NCBI GenBank assembly: GCA_934045075.1
Contig: OW203724.1
Coordinates: 13,441,473 to 13,505,472, forward strand
From: Yponomeuta sedellus
Taxonomy: Eukaryota; Arthropoda; Insecta; Lepidoptera; Yponomeutidae
Reading direction: 5' to 3'
DNA: 64,000 bases
Made by a program: the position numbers and the translations under genes. Position 1 is the first letter of the stretch. Every line of letters begins with the position of its first letter. The notes below the pieces were generated by a model, which was not told where the DNA came from, did not search any database, and was given only the letters and a program-made list of their open reading frames with translations. Below are positions 10,869-24,047 of this stretch, in pieces.

Positions 10869-11411
10869 TCACGCCTGTATCCCAGAGGGGTAGGCAGAGA
10901 CCAGGGACTGCCACTTGCCACGATCTTCACAGATCACCTTCGCTTCATCAACGTTCATAAGTCGTTGCATGCACGCACGCCGGTTCCAGGTACTTTTTAT
11001 CTTCCCCTTTTCTAATACATCCCCTATTTGGTCGATGTATGTTCGCAATAAATATTAGTTTTGTGAATCTTTCTTCCTTCGTACTCTTCACATGTCCAAA
11101 CCAACGCAACATTCCTTTCTCAATTCTAGTCCCTACATCCTCTTTCAGCCCACAACGTTCTCTAATCAGAGTATTGCGTATCCTGTCATTCAAAGTAACA
11201 CTACGCATACTTCTCACGGACCTCATTCTACTGCATTAATTCTACTTTCTTGCTTATTTTGCCAAGTCTCGCTACCGTACATAAGTGTTGGGGCTAGCAC
11301 ACCATTATGAATAGCCAATCTAGCTCTTTTGGAGATTATCGGCTGCACACAATGAAGTGCATCGCACCGTTTACATAATTTCCCGCTTTTACTCTTCGTG
11401 CCAATTGTCAT
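10869..11411 (-). pseudogene. LINE reverse-transcriptase C-terminal fragment
   Basis: On the minus strand: LAIHNGVLAPTLMYGSETW, INAVEMRSVRSMRSV, RERCGLKEDVGTRIEKGMLR and WFGHVKS, then after a frameshift MQRLMNVDEAKVICEDRGKW and QSLVSAYPSGIQA with a TGA at 10871-10869. This is the conserved 3' end of a non-LTR retrotransposon polyprotein. After the stop comes GGTTATGTACGTATGTATG, the start of a TATG tail. Clade not assigned. Confidence 0.78.
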
Positions 11412-11639
11412 AATAAACTACAAATTAGTTTTATGAAACTCGACCCGCTTGCGCTCCTATTACCAGCAAATATGGGTACCTTTAAGGTGAAACTTAAAGG
11501 TTATTTGTTGACTTCCCAGAAGTCCTAAGTTTTCCTCTTCCAGCATGACCTCCACTATTCCTGCGCATGCACGAGTCAAGTCAAGATATTAAACAGTGTA
11601 TTTAATTTAGTTTAAATTGCTACGTATTTGTTATTATCT

Positions 11640-12045
11640 ACCTAAGTATTTGTAGTAATTATTGTGTATTATTTATCACTATGTATGTATATAGGTATAT
11701 AATTGTGAGTGTGCTTGTATGCGTGTAAGTATGGCTGCATATGAGAGTGTGAGTGCGTGTTTGTTCCGTTTTGATGCTCCGTGAGTCACCAGAAGGCCCT
11801 TGCTGAAAATCAGTGTTGTGGTTGCAAACCCTCAGCTTATACTGAGCATGAGGCCTTTTTCCGCTGCATCGACATACTGTGTATCGTTGGAATTTATGTT
11901 CATGTCATTCATCTGTAGTTCCTCTTTTCTTCTGCTTTTGTTTTACTCCTGCTTTCTTTTCCGTATTTTCCTTTTCTGTCAAATTTTGTATGTCTATGTG
12001 GCGTTAAATAAATGTTTTTCTTCTTCTTCTTTCTTCTATTAGTCA
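11640..12045 (+). repeat. LINE/SINE 3' region with TTC-rich tail
   Basis: Non-coding stretch ending GTTAAATAAATGTTTTTC and (TTC)n at 12018-12038, which looks like a retroposon 3' end. Family not identified. Confidence 0.35.
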
Positions 12046-12213
12046 TCAATATAATGGACCTCCTTACCTAAGAACCGATATAAAATAAAATGTTGTATCA
12101 TCTCGGTTGTGACCGCTATGCTCAAGTGGAGCTGAGCTAGCCATGTCAGACGTATGGACCCGGAAAGGTGGGTATAAATCGTCACAGACTAGCTGCCTTG
12201 CGATGGCTACCGG

Positions 12214-12336
12214 CGACGACGCAGACCGAGGCAGAGATGGTGTGACGAACTGACCAAACATTTGCCTGGGTTGGAAGAGTTGGCCAGAGACAAGGAGTTG
12301 TGGAAGTCTAAAGGGGAAGCCTTGGCCCAGCAGTGA
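12214..12336 (+). pseudogene. LINE polyprotein C-terminus fragment
   Basis: The frame RRRRPRQRWCDELTKHLPG then LEELARDKELWKSKGEALAQ ends at TGA (12334-12336). This is the usual last segment of lepidopteran non-LTR elements. Related sequence extends back to about 12090 with frameshifts. The 136-codon minus-strand frame over it is its shadow. Confidence 0.72.
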
Positions 12337-12344
12337 AACACAGT

Positions 12345-13049
12345 CGTGGCTTGTAAAATAATAATAATATTCAGGGTCGGTTTCGCGTAGTCCCATGGTG
12401 GATACGGTCATAATAAAAACATTTTCTATTGTTCTAATACTTATTAGATTCATTATATTTACATAATATAACAAAATTATTTTATACTTGATTGTCGAAT
12501 TGTCAACTAAGTGCTTTACACTCTCCGCTTTGATTTACAATACTACCATCTACGTTCTTAATTTTATGATAATAAACATTTTGTCTTAATATAATTTGTA
12601 CAGAAGTGAATGAATAATACTTACATTAAACTCAACACTGTGCCTCATTTAGTATAGTTTGTTCTTACTATGTTTTCTAAGTAAATATCTCTATTTATCA
12701 TTACAATCTCTTCAGTGGCATTAAATTGGAGAAATACTTAGGTTCTAGTTAGTATAGCAGGGGAAGTACGTCCATAATTACATACAAGTTTTATCGTGCC
12801 AAATATGTTGCATTTTATTTGTATTTTGGTCATTCTTGCTTATGAACAATAAATATGTCTATAAGTATAAATATGTCTATAAAAAAAAAAAAGTAATTTA
12901 AAGTTATTTAGTTAAAACCGAACTCAATAAAATCCCTTTTTGGCTGTATGGACAAAATTATATACACCTTTTTCTACTAAGTATGTAAGTCAGCATAAAC
13001 ATAAAAATCATTATATTTGTCTCGAGCAAATCGGCGTAGAGAATAGCAC
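12345..13049. other. No gene recognised
   Basis: AT-rich intergenic DNA; nothing identified. Confidence 0.4.
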
Positions 13050-13240
13050 CAACCCAAATTCTTCCCGCGGGTGTTGTAAAAGGCTCTGCTGCCCACCCCA
13101 CAAACCGGGGGGTGGGCAGCAGCGCCCACTGCAGTACAATCCCACCAAACTGCAAACCCTAACCCGCATGCCCAGCATGCATTAGGGGAGGGCTATGTTC
13201 AGCAGTGGACTAATATAGCCTGAAGAAGAAGAAGAAGAAA
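13050..13240 (+). repeat. Dispersed LINE 3'-tail repeat with GAA tail
   Basis: Relative of 64-309: ATTCTTCCCGCGGGTGTTGT, GGGGAGGGCTATGTTCAGCA, GCCTGAAGAAGAAGAAG. Confidence 0.55.
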
Positions 13241-13931
13241 TCGGCGTAAGGCGAAAATGCTCTTATGAAATTTTTAAATAAGTGGCAGTGTCATACTGTC
13301 CGTATGCCATTTTGTACGTAATGCACTGCAATTAATACACTCCTCGTAATAACTGATTCGCTATAAACTTTAAATTATGCTGTGTAAGAAAACACATTTA
13401 CGTTTACACTAGAATGATTTCTATAAGCATAAAATTTCGTTCATCTTCACTCGACTAGACCTATTTGGTAATACCCAAGTATTATAATATTGAATGAAGA
13501 TGCAATTAATTCACGTACCTACCTATAGCATTAATTTGAGCATTCTTCTTCTATGTTATATTTAAATATAAATCTATTTTTGTAACATTATTGGTTGCAA
13601 CTATATATTTGAAAAGTTAAAGGGAAAACTACATTAAGTTTTGTGAAATAACTAACATTAAAAAGAGAAATATGACAAGTAAAATCGCCGTCAATAGAAA
13701 TAATGGAGTAAACAAACAGAAGTGAAAATGTGATAGTTCATTCTTATTTAGTCGATGTTTTTTTGACGAATTTCAATGAAAATTATTTCAACGTACAGAA
13801 TATAAATTTACGTTTAGTTTTTACTGCATATCTTAATCTAAATATTGATTTATAACCAAATGCAATAAAGAGCTTTGTTTACAAAGTACCCAATTTCAAA
13901 AGAAATACAGTATATATAGTGTATAATCACC

Positions 13932-14161
13932 TACAGTCTGTTAGCTTTTAGAATAGACCTCGGCTAATATCGGATAGAATCGGAATTCGTGTAATAGAAA
14001 TATCGGAACAAATATGACACTTAATCTGTCAAAACTTTTTAAAAAAATAGTGAAAAAATGTTTTATACAGAGCAGGAAGTTGTATTACACTCGTGTACTT
14101 TCTGCGAAAACCGAAGCCTACTCTAGAGCCCGAGGTATATTCTAAAAGGTAACAGACTGTA
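13932..14161. mobile_element. Short palindromic MITE
   Basis: TACAGTCTGTTAGCTTTTAG at the left is inverted at the right (TAAAAGGTAACAGACTGTA). 230 bp, TA at both ends, no coding content. It lies just beyond the likely transcript end of the ABCG gene. Confidence 0.6.
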
Positions 14162-14282
14162 TTTTGTGCATTTTTTTCGAATCTTGCACTTATGATGTGC
14201 GTGAAAGAGCCAACGATATGGGATAGCTAATCATGAGGTCCCATCCTAATTAGTGTTTAATGCCTGACAGAAAAATAGAAAA

Positions 14283-14680
14283 TTTATTAAACTTAATAGC
14301 GAGAAGATAAAAATATTCTTTATTATGTACCGGAGAAATAGTTACATACAAAAGATTAAATACAATTGGCGGCCTTATTGCTAATAGCAATTTCTACCAT
14401 ACAACCTCAAATTGGAGAATTTGCTGAGGAGAAACAGATACGGGTAGCCGGTGCAAATACGAATATTAATAGATAAAAGTACCTATACGTGCCTAATAAT
14501 AAACCTACATAAATCATACTTGAATACTATAAATAGATATCTACATATACTTGCATAAATAGTGACTTATAACAAGTGTGCTACATGAACAACGATCGAC
14601 TCGTTATCGCGTTTGACGTAAACAATACGTAATTATTTATCTCTTAAAGTAACTCGTCACTCACCAGTAACCGTGATCTC
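14283..14680 (-). other. Probable 3' UTR and poly(A) signals of the ABCG gene
   Basis: Downstream of the TGA (minus strand), AATAAA hexamers occur at 14319-14324 and 14283-14288. No coding signal is seen. The transcript end is inferred only. Confidence 0.45.
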
Positions 14681-15025
14681 TCACCATTTGCGTTTTAACC
14701 TAAATTTTAATATCACATATGTGCTTATTATCACAACACCCCCGATAGCGAACAAAATTGCCACGGCAAGACTGTAGGAGTCTTTACTGCAACCTTGGTC
14801 GTCTAGAAACTGCTTAGGATATTTGTAGTGGCAGTAGATTTCAGTGCAGGGGAGTCTAGTCCTCTCCATACCGAAAATGGCAAGCATTAGGCCGACCAGT
14901 CCGTGTTTCAGGAAGGACAGGTGGAACAGCCATTTGAAGAAAGAGGGAGCGTCTGCGTAGCGTAAGAAGAACCCGGAGAATACAGTGAACGGCATGATGA
15001 AGAGAGGTCCGAAGACCACTGCGTG
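14681..15025 (-). CDS. ABCG exon 10 (C-terminal membrane helices, stop)
   Basis: 345 nt from acceptor CCTCAG to a TGA stop. It encodes [20 protein letters not shown] (helix 5), the family motif [15 protein letters not shown], an extracellular loop with several cysteines, and a last helix ending FRLKRKW. The short basic C-terminus is normal for the family. Confidence 0.93.
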   Translation of the reverse strand, partial: HAVVFGPLFIMPFTVFSGFFLRYADAPSFFKWLFHLSFLKHGLVGLMLAIFGMERTRLPCTEIYCHYKYPKQFLDDQGCSKDSYSLAVAILFAIGGVVIISTYVILKFRLKRKW

Positions 15026-18000
15026 CTGAGGAAGGTAAGGATTAATATTAGCTACAGACGTGCTGCAGATAATGATGAAGATTCATGTCCTGTTAATGAG
15101 TTAATTAGAATTTAGATTAGGTTTATACAGATTACAGAAGATAACATTTCAAATCCTGTTAGAGAACTAAGATAGCAAGGGAATGTGATTGTTCTGTCAG
15201 TCGATGATGATTGCGACATAACTGGTGTACACGTGTTTAGTATGTAAATAAATTTTAACTTAACTACGTAAGAGTTAGTTATTAGTGGTCAGGTGCTCAC
15301 ACACAATTTAGCACTTTAATGAAGTACTTTTCAATTACCCATGATTTCATTAATATTATTTCATGCACTGATATTTGATACATTGAACCTAAATGTAAAA
15401 GTTTGGGTAAACCCCCAAGTCCCCAACCCCAACAACCGCCATCCCGTCTTTTTTGAGGACTCCAAAATCATCTTCACTTTCTAAGAGACGGAATAACAAC
15501 GAAGCTTCATAAATTTGAAATTAAACATACCTTAACATTAAACACAGATCCGTTAAGAAGACCTAGGCATAAAGCCACATAGGAGACCTGGATGAGCATC
15601 CAGCTGAAGCCGAAAAACCTCTGCATATCGGGTGGCTGGCCTGTCAACCAGTATGTAATACAGGCGTACATCATGGAGCAGGCGGTTTGCGTTGGCAACG
15701 CCGATGCAACTGTTGCAGCGTAGTAGGCCCCAGTCGTGTACCATCGGTTGAAATGTTCGCGACGGATCACTGGCAATTCTTGTGGAACTGAAATTTATGT
15801 CAGATTATCATCACATCAAACACGGATCAATTCCAGATAGAGTGATTAGGATGTTTAAAATCTGACGCCCGACGCAAAACCTTTGCATACTAGACATTAA
15901 AACCATCTATGCTTTGCTGGGAAAGCAATAAAATAATTTTCAAAAATGTTAGCACGGTATTGACCTAAATTCGGATTAACTTGGAACGTTGTATAACTAT
16001 TATAATAATAAATAAACTCTGGAACGACTTTAGGTGTGGTTTTATTTGTAGATATTACATGTAGATAAAACAGAAAAACTGGATAAACACGGATAAGCGG
16101 AGAAGCAGGTAAATAAGTCAGATCTGGTCAAAGGGTAAAGTAGTAGTGGTGAAAAATGAGGGAAATCGAAGATTGAGTGACAAAATTTAAATATTTGAAA
16201 ATGATAGATAGAAAAAGAAATAAAAATGGTGTAAAGAGGTTTGCACCGTTACACTACCCGGGGGCACCGGTAAAAAAAAAAATATTTTTTAATATATTTA
16301 TTTAAAAAATATATTTAAATTTTTTTTTTTTATTATTACTTAGCACTTGATTTTTTGTCGGAAGAGGCCGACCAGGTTTCGTTCTGATTCATGTTCAGAG
16401 AATGGTACTGCTACTAAACACCATAAATTTTGAGTGGTTTGAAAGTCTATAGTATATTCATAAAAGTACATAATTCAGTCAACGCCACGGATATCGAACC
16501 CAAGCCTCACGCTGTGAAGCTGGTCAAACCTTTGCTACACTGAGTCACGACTAATAAAAATGTTGATAAAAAATTAACACTCACAGCTGATAGAGACGGT
16601 GCTGAAGGCAGTAAACATGAGAAACATCAGGCTGAAGAAGAGGAAATGGTAATTATCCCGGATGTGCTGCGCCTCCTCGCCAATGTTATAGAACAGGAAA
16701 CCCACGAATAACGCAATTGTGCAGTGGATACCGGTGATCGTCCGGGTAAAGGTCGGGTTCCGCCAGAGAATCTGCAATTTAAGTTATGCTCTTACACCTA
16801 TTCTGAAGTTTTATAGAGCATCTATTAGTAGTAGAACCTCCAGTGATACTAGAAAGGTAGATGTAGTGATCAGTGAGATTAGATTGATTGTCAAGTACAA
16901 CACAACAAAATATGAAGAGGTTAGTGAAAAGCTAAGGCTTATAATATCCTAATGCATATTTTGTGTCCTACTGATCAATTCTTTTGATAGTGTAGATTTC
17001 AGCACAGGTCCTGAGATCTTCGCTAAAATATGAGTTCGTTTTAAGATATTTGAAATATTGAATGCTGCTTGGCTCCTTTAAGCGTAAAACAACTTCTTTT
17101 GTGTCATGGACCACTGTTGGTACAAACTACGTGGCAACCTAGTACAATATGGGGATATAGATAGACATATACATACCTAATGTTTATATATATCCTCCTA
17201 AGCCCTGTATATCCTGTATATAAACCAATATATATATATTGGTTTTGTATAGTGACGCAAAAATGTTAAAAGTAAACCAAAATTAGGAATAAGTGGGCTA
17301 ACTAGCGCCACCAATAAACAAAATAATATATTCTTTTACGGATCGTATTTGCAAAAGAGTGTGTGTAGAATCTTCCAACCCTGTTAAACAGTGATTTTGA
17401 GGACCCACGGCAAAGAACCCACGATCACGAACCTGGGACTTCATAGCATGCTAAAAACCGCGTTTGGCTTTAACCTTATATCCTTTAAAATTAAAGCGTG
17501 ATTTAGTCTTTACCTAAGTTTTTAACTTAGATTCACGACCGCTGGTCCAAAATATCACTATAAGCATGATTGAGAGGTTATTCAGACACTTTATGGAATT
17601 GTGATCTGTAAAAAAAGATAACATTTTTTTTTCTAGTGGTACTCCCTACAAACAAATTAAACTATTAAGCTATTTGCGCGGTCGGACGGGCCTACAGCCG
17701 CCACAATTGCATGGATAGTACGACGACGCGAGTCGCAGGCTCTACATGTCAGAAGTCACAAGTCACGACTTTCTAGTACATTAATGTCAAAAGCAGAATA
17801 ATCTACTATAAGAGTATTCTGCATAACCTCTGTAAAATATGATTTAAGATTCAGAAAGCACGTTTAAGTTCGAGTTAGCCCGGTTAACCGCTTAGAGATT
17901 TTTTTTTACTTTTTTTCATGATCAATTGCTTACCAACAGGGATCTCCGAGTCAGCGTACAAAACTGTTTCCACGACGAGGTGGAGTATGTGCTCTTAAGT

Positions 18001-21000
18001 TTAAGTAATATTTTGCTAGTCTCGTCTTCTTTGGGGGGCGGTAGCGCCGTCAGCGTCACCTCTTCATACATTTCTAAATTAAATTGTCCTGTAAAATACA
18101 AAACATTTGCTTTCTGCAGAATAGAACAGCTTGAAAAAAATATACATCATGTGGAACACTGTAGCACTGTCGCAGCTACAGTATTTACCGACTCTAACAA
18201 GACTCATCTTCAGCCTTCTGTTACTTCAACTTCCTAATATTATAGTGAACAATGGACCTTGTCATTTTGCATGTTCTACATCAATTGGTACTTGCAAGCG
18301 ACAACAACTTTTCGTGACGTTGTTGAAGCATTCATAGCGAGAAACGATGATGTGACGTGTTAAAGAAACCACGGAATCGCCATCCAATAATCCCAGGGTC
18401 CTTCATTAATTAATTATACTGACGACGAATAATTGACGACCTCTGTGGCGTAGCGGTAGCGCATCTACCTACCATGCAAGAGGTCCCGGGTTCGAATCCC
18501 GGCTGGAAACAAAAAAAACCCCAGATCTTGGATATTTACATGTTTGTGATGTCGTTGTTTCTGGTTCCCACGACACAGGGTATCCTAGTGTGGGGCCAGA
18601 AGCAATGTATATGCCTGTATGTAAATGTTATGTTTGTGTTACTTTATTGCACACACACATTTCGCAGGACATTACATAAGAAATAACATGTACAAAAGCT
18701 GAGAGCAAAGAGCTTATTCTTCCTTCGTTGGTCCTCGTTTAGGATATTCACAAAAAATCAGGTTCCAAAGTTTATAAGATCAGCAAGCTAGTCTAATTAC
18801 ATTTATCGAAGAAACAATATCAATAATAAATAAATAACTTTTACACCACGAACAGGTAAACGAAGCCTAAGACGTCCAGCCAGTCGTTGATTGCAATTTT
18901 AAGAAACTGGAGTTGCTCCCAAAACTTTGTCCACAAAAATTCCCATGAAAATAGTCCACCAATTAAACTTTAAATTTGTTCAGCTGTGAATAGTTTAGAT
19001 TGCAGGTAGCGTCTGCCAAGGACAAGGGTAGCGTGTCATTTGGCAAGCCTATAGCCAGCAGTATACGAATATGAGCTAAAGCATTGGATGGAATAGTTTA
19101 CGCTACTCTCCAACGCTGCAACCAGCGATGGAGAGAAGCATGAATCAAGCAATAACGCTTTCACGGGAGAAAATTCTTTTGCAAAATTCGGGGAACTATG
19201 ACCATGGGGATTTTATCTGCATCCCACAACGGACGATGGTAACTATTTTTTCTTATTAATAATTAACAACATAGTACCAAATCATAATAACAAATTGCGT
19301 TTAAAGTCTGAGCCACTTTCCCTGAACGATAACAAACCTTTGATTAAGGTAAGGCTGGATGAGTGTTAATATTGGCAATTTCCAATGACAATCGCGATGG
19401 TGGTTAATGGTCGCAAGATTAAAAAAATTTTTCTTTACTACAGACATACTCAAATTCATGTCCGTAGAGGGATGAATAGGCAGAGAATAGGATTTGCTAC
19501 TGCCAATGATCTCAAAAAATCCTTAGCTTCGTTCACATTGTATGCTGTTCAGGTAAGGTAAATATATCGAATATAACCTTAGGCGATTTAGAACAAACGA
19601 ATAAAAAACTGAAATAAAAGTGACAATAACCCAATTATTGAGCATTAATTACAGCATGCAGGATCAACCTTACCTAGGTAACCCCGCAATTTAGATATTT
19701 TGTCTGTTTTATGACTCTCTTGCGAATGCGACGAATCTATTGAGATCTTATCGGTCAGAATCTGACCGTTGATTAAGGAAATATGATAGAATAGGACATA
19801 CTTACACACTTATATACCTACATACATACGAGCCAAAACCACATTACCTTCTTTTTGGGATTCGCCGCAGTCAGGTGAAAATGTGCCCTTACCGGGTTAT
19901 ATTATTTAGTATAGTAGGTACCTAATATGTCATTGCTGTGGTCTTTCGGCACGTTTGCTATCCATTGAGTGTTTTGTCCATTTTGCGAAGCAGCAACGAG
20001 ACGATCCGCGTTTTCTGCACATATTTCGATAACTGGAAAGACAAAAACATCGTTAAATTTCGCTTTCATTTGATGCTTGTTCTTGGGTCAATTAGCTAAT
20101 GGGTCAGAGTAGGTAGTATTGATAAGCGCAACAAATCTTGTCGGAGCCCTGGCGTCTGCGATAGCAATTAGTATGGAATTTGAAGAATCTTTCGGGATTT
20201 GGTCCAAATAATTAGTCTCGGTTCTGGGCCCGTGCACGAGCCCATGGTGACCCATAACGTGAGCAGGCCTCCCACCAGGTCTGACGACCTGGTTAGTGTG
20301 GCGAGGAGTCCCTGGTTGCGGACGGCGCAAGTCTGCGAAGGTCGGAAATCATGAGGAATGCCTGTGTGCAGCAGTGGGCGATGATGATGATGATGCAATG
20401 ATATTACAATGTGAATTTAGGCCTGCGCAGACGACGGACTTTTCTCCCCAAGGGGCAAAAGCCCCTGAATCGTGTCAAAATGTCCTCCGAGTACTTGTCG
20501 CCGACCCAACGCTTACGGTGTGCGGTCATTTGTTCCCTGGAAATTGAGTGAAGCGTGTGCTACGGAAGCAAACATTCTGAGATTACGTTGTGTTGTAATT
20601 TAAATCAAGTTGAAAAAGAAAAAAAAGAAAAAAAAGAAAACACCAAACTTTTGTCCAGTCCGGTCTTTGGATGTTCTCGGAAACTTGAGGGACTTTTAGT
20701 ACGCGGTATTTTTAATCATTCGTGTGCGTTATTCGATACAATCTATAAGAGATCTATATCGACGGACAAAAAAGTACCCGGCGGATAGCACCTAGTCTGC
20801 GCAGGCCGATAATACAATATTAGATTCTTGGTCGGTACACGACGTGACGTGTTTTTTTATACCAGAGACAACTAAAAGGTATGTATGCTACGTATGCTCG
20901 CGAAAAATTGATGCGGCAATCGTTCTTTAATTTTTAGTCTAGACTAATAGTGATTGTTTTATTTTGTTGTAAGATTAATGCTAAATTAATTAAACCTACG

Positions 21001-22524
21001 ATACTGACGCGAATCCGACGAATCGATTAAAAGCTTATTTGTCAAAATCATTTGGTTACGAAGTTATGAGGGAACTTACTCGTATAATCGGACATACCTA
21101 TATACACACATACGAGCCAAATACATTAAGTACCTTCCTTTAGAGGTCTGCTACAGTCGGATAATAAAATCGGCGCGTGCAGAGTTGTGATTGCACTTTA
21201 TTACAATCTTGCCCTTGGTAGGTAAAATATAACGCTCTTACTTGAAGCTAACAAGCTACTTCGCTCTCCTTTCCGCGGTTTCCCCTAGGAGGTAGTGTAA
21301 GCTTACGTTTCTTATTGGCTAATGCAGTGCTGACCTAACGCCATGACATACATACCTATAAGTGGCTTGCTGGGAGCCAGTAAGTTAATAGCCAGATACT
21401 GGCTTCCTGTGTCATAGCAGTGATACACAGGTTTACGTCAGTTTCTGGAATACTTTCATTCCGTGACAGTGAAGTGCGTGTTGCAGATCGCAAATGGGTA
21501 ATGGTTTCTATTTATGACGATAATAACCTAGTATTAATAAAAAAACTCAGACCAACTTGCACCATTTTCATAAATAAGAAATCAAAAAATCTAATATTCT
21601 TCATTCAAAATTATAATTATATAGCTATTTGGGCGACACTTCAGAAATGGTCCGAGTCGGCCTTCAAATGAAGTAAAATGAAGTCGGCTATGTAAATACA
21701 TAGCTCGAGTATAGGCAGTATTATTTATTGTTGCCTTGCTGTTTTGTGTAGCGAATAAATAAATTAAAATAACTTCCACAAAACGCAATCACTTGTCTTA
21801 GAACCGCAAACGACATGGATACACACCCAAACCGAGGCCATTGGACAAATCAAGTACGGCGCCCCCCAGTGGAAATTGAAGCTACGACCTCTGTTGGAAG
21901 TCAGCAAAAATTAAGTAAATAACGTTGACAAGGCACTTACAGAAGTCTACAGGATTATGGAACGGCGGGCATTTTAAGCTCATCTCGTCTAAAAAAGGCA
22001 CCAACATCGGCACGGAGCCCATGTAGGCGCACCTCCCCGACACCACTCCGTAGAGACGGTCCATCATCTGCAGCAGCACCGCCGAGGGCTGGTGGAGTGT
22101 GATGACCACAGTCCGTCCCTGGCGCGCTAGCAGTTGGAGGAGGTAGACGATCTGCTTCGATATTGAGCTGTCGAGGCCGCTGCAATTATCATAAAACAAT
22201 TATCGAAGTTAATTAGGGCAACTTCAGCGAGCATACGAAACGCGAAGTAAGAATTTAAAATTTAACGGTAATTGGGGTTCGATTAAGCAGACTGTATCTT
22301 TTAAAGAGTCTTTTGTATCTGATCCTGAGACGAATGATCATTTGTATAAAATAGCGCCTACCTTTTCTTACTTTTGCTTTTTATTTACAAGCGACATGCA
22401 GGATCGACAATGAAACTCTGCCAACACGTTTAGTGGTCACAAATGGAAGGTGATCTGACAGGATCGTGGCAAATGGCAGTCCCTGGTCTCTGTCTACCCT
22501 CTGGGATACAGGCGTGAGGTTATG

Positions 22525-22556
<32 letters not shown>

Positions 22557-22770
22557 TGTATGTATGTATGTATGTATGTATGTATGTATGTATGTATGTA
22601 TGTATGTATGTATGTATGTATGTATGTATGTATGTATGTATGTATGTATGTATGTATGTATGTATGTATGTATGTATGTATGTATGTATGTATGTATGTA
22701 TGTATGTATGTATGTATGTATGTATGTATGTATGTATGTATGTATGTATGTATGTATGTATGTATGTATG

Positions 22771-22803
<33 letters not shown>

Positions 22804-23993
22804 GGAAGGTTAATAGCACTTGGAATTAGGAGTAAAGTTCGTCATCATCATCATAATTAGCCGGTGTGAGTCCACTGCTGGACATAGGCCTTTCGCAAGA
22901 CACGCCACTGAGCCCGATCTTAGACTCTCCTCTTCCAGTCACTGCCCACCGCTTTGCGAAACAAACTTCGATATCGATATCAACCCTTATACGTCTCCAC
23001 TGTTGGGGCACGGGTCTCTTCCTGCATCGCAGGAAGGCTAGGACATACTCCACCACGGGGGCTAAGTCCAGGTTGGTGGAGCATTGTAAGACAGTGGCGG
23101 GCCTTACTGCCAGAAGTTTTCACGCCGCCCATAAGGCCTCTGACGTGACTCAACGACTGCCATTACATGACAGTCGCCACCAACGGCTTAACGTGCCTTG
23201 CGAAGCACGGAAGCGCACGGAAAAATGCCACTATCGGTAGTCACGGGACGGTGACCCATCCTGCACCTGACCGCGCCTGTTGTTGCTTAACTCAAGTGAT
23301 TAGTTCCAATCACTTGGTTCGACAAAACAAACAAATTTGTGAAAATGAAATTAAGCTATGTGTTTCTATAATATTTTCTATGAGGCTCTAATTATTTTCT
23401 GTTACGGTAGGTACGACCAAACCCTGATCCGAGTGTCTAAAACATACTGGTGAAGTGCAATTGAGATCAGGAATGTCGTTAGTGACTAAAAAGCAAAGCG
23501 AATTGCTCGTTGAGAGCTACTTTTCGCTAAGAACTCAAAAATATTTATTGCTCTACAAATGACCAAAGTGCATGTGAGTGATTGTGTTGTGTGGAAGTTA
23601 TTATTAACAGTAAATTAATATTCTTTATTCACAGTTTATCAAGTACCTTGACTCACGACCTAATTGGACTTAGACATTGACATAATATTCTGTTGACATA
23701 AAAATTAACGCCGTGATACGCTTAGTAACCAATCTGGTAAGGTGGCGCGTTAATGATTCATTTCCAGGCTCTGCAAACGGTGCTGCATCACATTATACTT
23801 AAAAGGAGAGGAATCAGCTGTTAGGCTTATTACGGTACTTGTGTAGGTCGGCTGTGTACTTGTTTTCATCCAGCTGTGTTGAGTTGAATTTACCAAAGAC
23901 ACGAACCATTTATTTGCCTAGGAGCGTTTGCTCGCAACGGTCAAATATTCATGCGAATATTTACATCGAGCGCATTTTGTCCTCTTGTGTATA

Positions 23994-24047
<54 letters not shown>

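Noticed and set aside
12064..12474. 136-codon minus-strand open frame
   Set aside because: It is the shadow of a plus-strand LINE C-terminus (12214-12336).
18432..18512. Possible functional tRNA gene
   Set aside because: A and B boxes are good, but the anticodon arm does not fold well and a second copy with the same flanks exists, so it is a SINE head. The same reasoning applies to 62027-62102 and 24097-24172.
22466..22860. Open frames of about 100 codons encoding YVCM-type repeats
   Set aside because: They are translations of the TATG microsatellite in different frames.
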